This document shows, piece by piece, positions 15,679 through 21,681 of a stretch of 21,681 bases of DNA. This DNA is from CAYSIX01 sp964431205 (lineage in GTDB: Bacteria; Planctomycetota; Phycisphaerae; Phycisphaerales; Phycisphaeraceae): NCBI GenBank assembly GCA_964431205.1, contig CAYSIX010000046.1, positions 1-21,681 of the forward strand, given 5' to 3'. The position numbers and the translations under genes were made by a program. Numbering within the stretch: the stretch's first letter is position 1; each line of letters begins with the position of its first letter. The notes below the pieces were generated by a model. The model saw only the letters and a list, made by a program, of their open reading frames with translations. It was not told the DNA's origin and made no database searches.

Positions 15679-16767
15679 TCAACGCCCCTTCGGCGGCGCG
15701 GTGCTCGCCCGGACCACCAGGTGCGGCGTGATGACCTGACGCGTCCCCGCCAGCTTGCGTCGCTGCTGGGGCTTGCGCACCATCTGCAGCAGCAGCTCGG
15801 TCGCCGTCTCACCCATCTCCAGAAGCATGTGGTTCACCGTCGTGAGCCGCGGCACCATCAGCGGCGCCTGCAGGTCGTCCACGCCGATGACCGAAACGTC
15901 GTCCGGCACGCTCACCCCCGCCCGCTGCAACGCCGTGTACGCCCCGATCGCCGTGATGTCGTTGTAGGCCATGATCGCCGTGAACGGCGGGCGATCCTTG
16001 CGCGCCGCGTGACGGGTCAAGGCCTCGGCCGCGTGGTCGATCAACTGCTCCTCCGGCGATCGCTTCTCATAGTCCGCGTCGGGAAAGCGCAGCACGCTGA
16101 CCCGAAGCCCGGCCTTGCGTCCCTCGGTCTTGAAAGCCCGCTCGCGTGGATGGGCGTGACGCGAGTCCAGCGTCGTTTCCAGGCCCATCCACAGCACGTC
16201 GCGATGACCCAGCCCCGCCAGGTGCTCGGCCGCCTGGGCCATCCCCGCCGCCTCATCCCAGTCCACCACCGGCAGCCGCGTCTTGACGTCCGTCTCGATC
16301 GCGACGATCGGCACGTCCGGCGGATCGGTCAGCACCGGGTCGCCCTTGCGCTCAAGCGTCACCGCCGGGATGATCAGCCCGTCGAAACGTCGCTGCTGGA
16401 TCGCGTTCACCCCGCGCGCCGGGGCACTGGCCGACTTCTCCGGCCCGATGATCGTCACCGAGTATCCGTGCTTGCGCACCGTCAGCTCGATCCCGCCGAT
16501 CAACACCCCGAAGTAGCTGTTGCCGAACAGGCTGTGCGGCTCGCCCGTGTCGATGATGTCCATCGCCACACCGATCACCTCCGCCCGGCCGAGCTTCATC
16601 GACCGCGCGTGGTAGTTCGGCACGTACCCCAGCTTCCGCGCCGACGCCCGCACCCGCTCGGCGCACGGCTGGCTGATCCGGTCCGCCCGCTTGCCGCGGT
16701 TCAAAACCATGCTCGCCGTCGCGATGCTGACCCCCGCATCCTTGGCCACTTCAGTCAGACTTGCCAT
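15679..16767 (-). CDS. LacI/GalR-family transcriptional regulator
   Basis: The protein has 362 residues from the ATG at 16767, which has GGGAG 7 nt upstream; a GTG at 16797 is also in frame. The helix-turn-helix SLTEVAKDAGVSIATASMVL occupies 3-22, followed by the hinge region LGYVPNYHARSMKLG (46-60). The periplasmic-binding-protein-like sensor domain spans about 65-345 and includes IMAYNDITAIGAYTAL and VSVIGVDD, typical of the family. Recognition-helix positions matching Tyr17, Gln18 and Arg22 of E. coli LacI are Ile-15, Ala-16 and Met-20, so the operator should differ from that of LacI. The hinge leucine that intercalates in LacI is Met-57. The gene lies between two arms of glycan-degradation genes, divergent from one and upstream of the other, so it probably controls both in response to a sugar. 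The ligand is unknown. Confidence 0.95.
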   Translation of the reverse strand: MASLTEVAKDAGVSIATASMVLNRGKRADRISQPCAERVRASARKLGYVPNYHARSMKLGRAEVIGVAMDIIDTGEPHSLFGNSYFGVLIGGIELTVRKHGYSVTIIGPEKSASAPARGVNAIQQRRFDGLIIPAVTLERKGDPVLTDPPDVPIVAIETDVKTRLPVVDWDEAAGMAQAAEHLAGLGHRDVLWMGLETTLDSRHAHPRERAFKTEGRKAGLRVSVLRFPDADYEKRSPEEQLIDHAAEALTRHAARKDRPPFTAIMAYNDITAIGAYTALQRAGVSVPDDVSVIGVDDLQAPLMVPRLTTVNHMLLEMGETATELLLQMVRKPQQRRKLAGTRQVITPHLVVRASTAPPKGR

Positions 16768-16920
16768 GACGCCGCTCCCGGGCAGACCCGCTGCCACTGG
16801 CCCGGTGGTGTGGTGGTAATGCCTTTCAACAACTCGCTATAGTTTACACCCGTTCGGCCGGTTTCGCCAGCCTCCACGCTTCGATCGACACCACCCACAG
16901 CCCTCACGCGCGAGCCCCAC
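16768..16920. promoter_or_regulatory. Divergent control region between lacI-type gene and second GH78 gene
   Basis: These 153 nt must hold the promoters for both flanking genes. The AT-rich core at 16818-16849 contains TATAGT (16838-16843), usable as -10 for the plus strand with transcription from about 16850, though no good -35 is present. AACT and AGTT flank six bases at 16831-16844, a small inverted repeat over the -10 that could be an operator. TTTCAAC at 16824-16830 matches the operator-like half-site at the minus-strand operon start. Confidence 0.4.
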
Positions 16921-19764
16921 ATGCCCGGTTCCCCCACGTTCATCTGGGTTGACTCCCACGGCCGCGGACGAAACCGCTACGCCCTGTTCCGCAAGACCTT
17001 TCGACTCGACGCCGACGTCGAATCCGCCCGCCTCGACCTCTTTGCCGACACCCGCTACCGCCTGACCGTCAACGGCCAGACCGTGTGTCACGGCCCGGCA
17101 CGGTTCTTCGTCGCCCGGCCGCGTTACGACCGCATCGATCTGACCCCCTGGCTGCGCCCGGGCCAAAACGTCCTGGCCGTCGTGGTCAACAGCTATCACG
17201 GCGTGAGCTTCCACAGCGAGACGAGCATCGCGGGGCTGTGGGCCCGCGGCGAGGTGCGACACCGCTCGGGGCCCGGTGTGTCGCTGAACAGCGACGAGAC
17301 CTGGCGGGCGATCGAGTCACCGGGGCACCGCCGCGAGACCGTCCACCTCTCGTTCGCGCTGAACCCGGGCGAGTCGCTGGACGCCCGCTCGATGCCGACG
17401 GGCTGGGAACAGCCCGATTTCGACGACGCGTCGTGGCCCGCCGCCGTGCCGCTGGACCGCCAGGACCACTGGGGCGCTTTGGACCAGCGACCGATCCCCA
17501 TGCTCGATGAGAGCCGCGTCCGCCCGTGGCGGCTGCTGAGCACCTGGACCGCCGCGCCCCCCGCGGAGGAGGACGTCTATTCGCTGGTCGTGGCGACCGA
17601 AGGCGGCAACGAGCCGCGCACCCAAGCCACCGTAACGATCCGGACCCGGATCTACTCCCCGCGCGAGCAGACGGTCAGCCTGGGCTCGTGGTGGGGCCGG
17701 CACTGGCTCAACGGTGAGTCGATCGAGGGGGAGAATCATCCGACGCTGCCGCTTCGCCAGCAGTACGAGGCGCCGCTGCGCGCCGGGTGGAACACGTTGA
17801 TAATCCTGCACGCGTTTGGGCTGGACTGCTGGGACTTTTACCTGGCGCTGCCGCGGGCGGCGAACCTGGAGCTGAGCGCCACGGGGTCGCCCGGCTCGGC
17901 GCACACGTTTCTGGTCGCCGGGCCGTGGGAGGGCGAAGCGGCCGCCCGGGCCGAGGCCCTGCCCTGGCCGCTGGTGTCACCCGATGACTTGCCCGCCGAG
18001 CTGGGCGCGTGGCGTCCCTGGCCACGCGACCGGGACGCGGGCACGCCCTGCCGTCAGCGCGCGTGGAAGCGTTTTGAACGCCTCCCGGGCGACCCGGCGC
18101 TGGCCGGCGACGTGCCGAACCTGACGGTGAACGTGCCGGCGGCGGCGCGACGCGTCGGCGCCCGATCGCTCGCGCTGCTGTTCGACTTCGGCGGCGAGAT
18201 GCTCGGCCGACCCGTCATCGACTGCTCCGCCGCCGCCGGCACCACGATCGACCTCAGCTACACCGAGCGCCTGCTGCCCGACGGCTCGGCCGACGTCCAC
18301 TCGCGGCACTTCGTCGAGATGGTCGAACGCTACACCGCCCGCCAAGGCCGCCAAACCTGGCAGACCTTCCACCCCCGCGGGTTCCGCTACCTCGAGCTGC
18401 TCGTCACCGGCGACCTCGAGCGATTCGAGCTCCACCGGCTCGAGCTGACCCGCGCGCTGTACCCGGTGGAGTCCGTCGGCTCCTTCGAGTGCTCCGACCC
18501 GCTGCTCAACGAGGTCTGGCACCTCGGCCCGCCCACGCTGCGTGCGTGCATGGAGGATGCGTACCTGGACTGCCCATGGCGGGAGCGCGGCCTGTACGTG
18601 GGCGACTTTCTCGTCGAGTACCAGGCCAACCGCGCCGCGTTCGGCGACGCCGCCCTGTTCCGCCGGTCGATCGAGCTGTTCTTCGAAGGCCAGGGCGACA
18701 ACGGGTTCATCCGCCCCGGGGCGCATGGCCTGCCGCCGGGCCGACACCCCGATTACACCGCCATTCTCGTCGAAGCGTTGTGGACGTACTGGGCGACCAC
18801 AGGCGACCTCAAGTTTGTCGGCGAGCACGCCGCCCGGCTCGAGCGCCTGCTCGACGCCATGGACGCCTGGCGCACCGCCGACTCACCGCTGGTCGACGCC
18901 TCGGACCTGAAACCCTACGTGGACCTGTCGCACCTCGACCGGGGCGGGGTCTGCTGCACGGTGAACTGTTTCGTCCAGCGGGCGTACGCGGCGGGTGCGG
19001 ACCTGCTCGGCCGATTGGATCGGCGCGAGGCGTCTTCAAGACACGCCGGTCGGGCCGATGAGCTGGCCGAGGCGATCCGGGAGGCGTTCTGGGACGAGCG
19101 ACGCGGCGTGTTCCTCGATCGCCGTGCCGGCGACGTGGACGAGCCCGAGCCGTCGGTCGCGTCGAACGCGCTGGCGATCGTGTTCGGGATGGCGACGCCG
19201 GAGCAGGCGGGGCGTGCCGGCGACTGGCTGAGTGAGGCGATGGCGAACAACTTCCGCGTCGTCCCGCCGACGGACAACGCCGACTGCAACGTCACGTCCT
19301 ACTTTTCCTATTACGCGCTGCGGGCGCTGTACGCGCTGGGTCGTGCTGAGCCGGCGGAGCGGTTCATGCGGGCGTACTGGGGACGGATGCTCGGGCACGG
19401 GGCGTGGACGGCCTGGGAGTACTTCGTGGACAGGACGACGGCGAGCCGGTGCCACGCGTGGTCGGCGTCGCCGACGCATTACCTGTCCGAGCGGGTGCTG
19501 GGCGTGCGTCTGGCGGAGGCGGGCTCGCCGCAGCGGGTGGTGATTGACCCGACGCCGGGGACGCTGACCTGGGCGCGGGGGGTGTATCCGCACGCGGCGG
19601 GGCCGATCCGGGTGTCGTGGCGGCGGAGTCCGTCGGGGGGCCTGGAGCTGGACTACGACGCGCCGCCGGGCGTGGAGGTGGTGCCGCCGGCGAACCGTCG
19701 AGCGGATCGCGGCGCCAGCGGGGCGGACGTCGTCGATCCGATCGGTGCGGCGGGTGGGACATGA
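16921..19764 (+). CDS. GH78-like alpha-L-rhamnosidase (second, divergent copy)
   Basis: The protein has 947 residues. An N-terminal beta-sandwich (about 1-130) with LTVNGQTVCHGPARF resembles the module in which rhamnosidases carry VNG motifs. A second beta domain covers about 180-320, another about 380-500 ending FHPRGFRYLEL, and the alpha/alpha barrel runs about 505-860. Its active-site motif DCPWRERGLYVGD runs from Asp-550 to Asp-562, with Glu-555; this spacing (0, 5, 12) matches the Asp567, Glu572 and Asp579 set described for Bacillus RhaB. TAWEYF carries the probable base, Glu-833. A C-terminal beta domain follows. The protein is clearly different from the other GH78 in the window and probably cleaves another rhamnosidic linkage, or a different deoxy-sugar. 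No signal peptide is visible. The ATG at 16921 has only a weak ribosome binding site. It overlaps the deacetylase gene by ATGA. Confidence 0.86.
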   Translation: MPGSPTFIWVDSHGRGRNRYALFRKTFRLDADVESARLDLFADTRYRLTVNGQTVCHGPARFFVARPRYDRIDLTPWLRPGQNVLAVVVNSYHGVSFHSETSIAGLWARGEVRHRSGPGVSLNSDETWRAIESPGHRRETVHLSFALNPGESLDARSMPTGWEQPDFDDASWPAAVPLDRQDHWGALDQRPIPMLDESRVRPWRLLSTWTAAPPAEEDVYSLVVATEGGNEPRTQATVTIRTRIYSPREQTVSLGSWWGRHWLNGESIEGENHPTLPLRQQYEAPLRAGWNTLIILHAFGLDCWDFYLALPRAANLELSATGSPGSAHTFLVAGPWEGEAAARAEALPWPLVSPDDLPAELGAWRPWPRDRDAGTPCRQRAWKRFERLPGDPALAGDVPNLTVNVPAAARRVGARSLALLFDFGGEMLGRPVIDCSAAAGTTIDLSYTERLLPDGSADVHSRHFVEMVERYTARQGRQTWQTFHPRGFRYLELLVTGDLERFELHRLELTRALYPVESVGSFECSDPLLNEVWHLGPPTLRACMEDAYLDCPWRERGLYVGDFLVEYQANRAAFGDAALFRRSIELFFEGQGDNGFIRPGAHGLPPGRHPDYTAILVEALWTYWATTGDLKFVGEHAARLERLLDAMDAWRTADSPLVDASDLKPYVDLSHLDRGGVCCTVNCFVQRAYAAGADLLGRLDRREASSRHAGRADELAEAIREAFWDERRGVFLDRRAGDVDEPEPSVASNALAIVFGMATPEQAGRAGDWLSEAMANNFRVVPPTDNADCNVTSYFSYYALRALYALGRAEPAERFMRAYWGRMLGHGAWTAWEYFVDRTTASRCHAWSASPTHYLSERVLGVRLAEAGSPQRVVIDPTPGTLTWARGVYPHAAGPIRVSWRRSPSGGLELDYDAPPGVEVVPPANRRADRGASGADVVDPIGAAGGT

Positions 19765-20549
19765 GTCAGAAGCCGGTGCGACTGCTGGTGCGTGCGGACG
19801 ACGCGGGCTCGTGCGAGAGCGCGAACGCGGCGTGTCTGGAAGTGGTCGAGCACGGGATCGCCCGAAACGTCGGGGTCATGGTGCCGGGCCCGGCGTTCGA
19901 GGGCGCGGCGAGGCTGTTCGCGACCGTGGAGGCGGCGTGCATCGGGCTGCACCTGACGATCAACGCGGAATGGGACGGGGTGAGGTGGGGGCCCGTGCTG
20001 CCGGCGGATCGCGTGGCGAGCCTGGTGGACCAACGTGGGCACTTCCATCGCTCGCCGCAGGTGACGCACGAGGCGGGGGTGGACGTGGAACAGGTGCTGG
20101 CCGAGGCCGAGGCGCAACTGGCGCGCGGTCGCGAGGCGGGCCTGCGGTTCGGGTACATGGACACGCACATGGGCTTCGAGTGGCTGGCAGGGGTGCGGGA
20201 GGCGCTGGAAGCGCTGGCGGAGCGAGAGGGGCTGGTGTTCGCCGGGGCGCAGCCGCTGAGGCGGCTGCCGCCGGACCCGGCCGCGGAGGGGGACGCGGCG
20301 GCGGGGCTGAGTCGCAAGCTGGCCGCGGCGCCGCCGGGGTCCTATCTGCTGGTGACGCACCCGGGCCGGGACGAGCCGGACATGCGGGCGATGGGCCACG
20401 CGGGGTTGGAGCCGGGTGAGGTCGCCCGTCAGCGTGCGGCGGACACGGCGATGCTGACGGACGCGGAGGTGGTTGCGGTGTGCGAACGGCGGGTCGAGCT
20501 GCGGCGATACGACGACCGGGATCGGGCGACCGGAGCGGAAACGCTTTAA
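19761..20549 (+). CDS. ChbG/YdjC-family carbohydrate deacetylase-like protein
   Basis: The protein has 262 residues, close to the family norm. VRADDAG at 10-16 matches the family motif NADDFG, with Asp-13/Asp-14 at the metal and catalytic positions. GLHLTIN (62-68) supplies His-64, and YMDTHMG supplies His-136, giving the usual metal-binding set. LVTHPGRDEPDM near the C-terminus is also typical. Characterised relatives (ChbG) remove acetyl groups from N-acetylated chitooligosaccharides; here the partner genes suggest a deacylation step on a rhamnose-containing glycan, which is inference. The ATG at 19761 overlaps the stop of the GH78-like gene as ATGA, fixing the start and implying translational coupling; the frame is open further upstream inside the GH78 gene. 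No signal peptide is present. It is the last gene of the plus-strand arm. Confidence 0.86.
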   Translation: MSQKPVRLLVRADDAGSCESANAACLEVVEHGIARNVGVMVPGPAFEGAARLFATVEAACIGLHLTINAEWDGVRWGPVLPADRVASLVDQRGHFHRSPQVTHEAGVDVEQVLAEAEAQLARGREAGLRFGYMDTHMGFEWLAGVREALEALAEREGLVFAGAQPLRRLPPDPAAEGDAAAGLSRKLAAAPPGSYLLVTHPGRDEPDMRAMGHAGLEPGEVARQRAADTAMLTDAEVVAVCERRVELRRYDDRDRATGAETL

Positions 20550-20572
20550 GTCTCTTTCTTAAATGAACTTAA
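20546..20572. repeat. Inverted repeat TTAAGT/ACTTAA after the deacetylase gene
   Basis: TTAAGT (20546-20551) and ACTTAA (20567-20572) form perfect 6-bp arms around 15 nt, overlapping the stop codon of the deacetylase gene. It is a striking AT-rich patch in high-GC DNA. It could be a regulatory site; it lacks the GC-rich stem of an intrinsic terminator. A TACACT at 20581-20586 just after it could act as a -10, but its -35 is poor. Confidence 0.3.
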
Positions 20573-20658
20573 GATTAGGCTACACTCGTGGCGGCGAGGC
20601 GGCGAGGCAAACGCCGGGCCAGATCGACCCCAAAACAAATTTTTCGCCTTGACGCCAC

Positions 20659-20687
20659 TTGTAGTCCGCCGCACGTTTCGCTATAGT
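20659..20687 (+). promoter_or_regulatory. Promoter candidate for rpoB
   Basis: TTGTAG (20659-20664) and TATAGT (20682-20687) have a 17-nt spacer. The -10 matches at five of six positions, the -35 at three. A TTGACG at 20649-20654 is closer to the -35 consensus but is 27 nt from the -10. Transcription near 20694 would leave a leader of about 83 nt before rpoB. An upstream AT-rich stretch (20631-20645) could act as an UP element. Confidence 0.5.
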
Positions 20688-20776
20688 GCCCTGTTCGCGA
20701 CGGCGTGGCGTTGCGGTGATCGGGACCCGGCGACAATCCCCACAACTTGTCCAACCCTTAGCAATCGAGGATGTCG

Positions 20777-21681
20777 ATGCAGCTAAAGACGGTGCGCGAC
20801 TACTCCAAGCGCGGCGACGTTCTTCCTATTCCCAATCTCGTTCAGGTGCAGCAGGCGGCGTACGAGCGCTTCCTCCAGCTCGAAAAATCTTTCGACCAGC
20901 GCGTGACGGACATGGGCCTGGAGTCGCTGCTGCGCGAGGTCTTCCCGATCGAGTCCTACGACGGGAACATGCAGCTCGAATACCTGTACTACAAGCTCGA
21001 CGAGCCGCGGTACACCCCTGACGAGTGCCGCGAGCTGCGGCTGACCTACGGCAGGCCGTTCCGCATCGGCGTGCGCCTCAGCCGCAAGGACAACCCCAAC
21101 ATCGTCGAGGAGGAGATCTACCTCGGCGAGATCCCCATCATCATGGGCGGCGGCGAGTTCATCATCAACGGCGCCGAGCGCGTGATCGTCAACCAGCTTC
21201 ACCGCTCGCCCGGCGTGGACTTCTCCATCGCCAGCGCCGAGGCCGACCGGCCCCTGCACTCGGCCCGGATCATCCCCGAGCGCGGCTCGTGGATCGAGCT
21301 GGAGGTCTCCAAGAAGGACGTCCTCCAGATGCGGATCGATCAGTCCACCAAGATCCCCGCCACCACCTTCCTGCGCGCCATCGACAAGGCATACTCGACC
21401 ACCGAGAAGCTCATCGAGCTGTTCTACGGCACGGAGACGATCAAGACCGAGGACCTCAAGCCCGAGCACTACGTCGCCACGCCCATCCTCGACGAGGAGA
21501 CCGGCGAGGAGGTCGTGCCCCTGGGCGCCCAGGTCGGCGAGAAGATCGAGCAGGTGCTGGCGTCCAAGCTCAAAAAGATCAAGATCGTCGCCAACCCCAG
21601 CGACATGCTGATCCTCAACACCCTCGCCGACGAGCGGTCGCACCACGTCGACGGCATGCAGGTCAACGAGCCGGACGACAC
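20777..21681 (+). CDS. rpoB: DNA-directed RNA polymerase subunit beta, N-terminal part (runs off the window)
   Basis: The frame from 20777 is open to the window end, giving about 301 residues. The beta subunit is the catalytic half of the RNA polymerase core. LPIPNLVQVQQAAYERFLQ near residues 16-34 matches the conserved RpoB N-terminus, and GEIPIIMGGGEFI with INGAERVIVNQLHRSPGV at about 118-148 is the conserved block preceding the lobe region. The remaining part, including the rifampicin region, lies outside. Two ATGs six bases apart are in frame (20771 and 20777). I chose 20777 because GAGG at 20767-20770 then has a 6-nt spacing, whereas it touches the first ATG directly. The gene is normally preceded by rplK, rplA, rplJ and rplL; here the upstream neighbour is a sugar deacetylase gene, and rpoB appears to have its own promoter. 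Confidence 0.96.
   Translation, partial: MQLKTVRDYSKRGDVLPIPNLVQVQQAAYERFLQLEKSFDQRVTDMGLESLLREVFPIESYDGNMQLEYLYYKLDEPRYTPDECRELRLTYGRPFRIGVRLSRKDNPNIVEEEIYLGEIPIIMGGGEFIINGAERVIVNQLHRSPGVDFSIASAEADRPLHSARIIPERGSWIELEVSKKDVLQMRIDQSTKIPATTFLRAIDKAYSTTEKLIELFYGTETIKTEDLKPEHYVATPILDEETGEEVVPLGAQVGEKIEQVLASKLKKIKIVANPSDMLILNTLADERSHHVDGMQVNEPDD

Noticed and set aside
19617..19760. Upstream start for the YdjC-type deacetylase
   Set aside because: It would lie wholly inside the GH78-like gene and add a non-homologous leader; the ATG at 19761 overlaps the GH78 stop.
20771..20776. ATG at 20771 as the rpoB start
   Set aside because: It directly abuts the GAGG Shine-Dalgarno element, leaving no spacer; the ATG at 20777 has 6 nt. 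It adds only two residues, so the choice is minor.
1..21681. CRISPR arrays, insertion sequences, tRNA or rRNA genes
   Set aside because: No regularly spaced repeats, transposase-like proteins, terminal inverted repeats or tRNA/rRNA-like folds were recognised on reading either strand.

Overview
The window is high-GC DNA that looks like a planctomycete chromosome, probably from the class Phycisphaerae or a relative. The evidence is a large exported protein with an N-terminal LEPLEPRLLLS signature and a dockerin-like repeat, a prepilin/DUF1559-type protein, and a dense set of sulfatase, alpha-L-rhamnosidase, Gfo/Idh/MocA and sugar-isomerase genes. A genuine rpoB at the right edge shows that this is chromosome and not a plasmid or phage. 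A run of ten Ns at 15664-15673 is a scaffold gap, so the exact distance across it is unknown.

Layout. Positions 1 to about 1480 are clearly poorer in GC than the rest. They carry two minus-strand genes: a degenerate type II pseudopilin-like protein and, just downstream, a 74-residue exported peptide with a near-perfect ribosome binding site. Positions 1850-5659 (+) encode a 1269-residue modular cell-envelope protein: a zinc amidase (Amidase_3) with a golvesin-type domain inserted in its catalytic fold, then fibronectin III, Rossmann-like, golvesin and dockerin-like modules. A short HlyD-type adaptor follows at 5804-6658 (+) with no pump gene nearby.

Positions 6800-20549 form one carbohydrate-utilisation locus. 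A LacI-family regulator (15679-16767, -) lies near the middle. On the minus strand, five genes run leftward with tight spacing: a predicted alpha/alpha-toroid protein of unknown family, a formylglycine-type sulfatase, a GH78 alpha-L-rhamnosidase, a Gfo/Idh/MocA oxidoreductase and an IolE-like TIM-barrel isomerase/epimerase. Overlaps or gaps of -8, -4 and 3 nt, then one 75-nt gap, point to an operon. On the plus strand, divergent from lacI, a second GH78-like gene overlaps a ChbG/YdjC-type deacetylase by ATGA. None of the enzymes has an obvious signal peptide. My reading (inference) is intracellular dismantling of a sulfated, possibly acylated, rhamnose-containing glycan, with the regulator controlling both arms. 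No transporter or L-rhamnose catabolic genes (rhaA/B/D type) are visible in the window.

Positions 20777-21681 (+) hold the N-terminal part of rpoB behind its own promoter. The ribosomal-protein genes that usually precede rpoB are absent.
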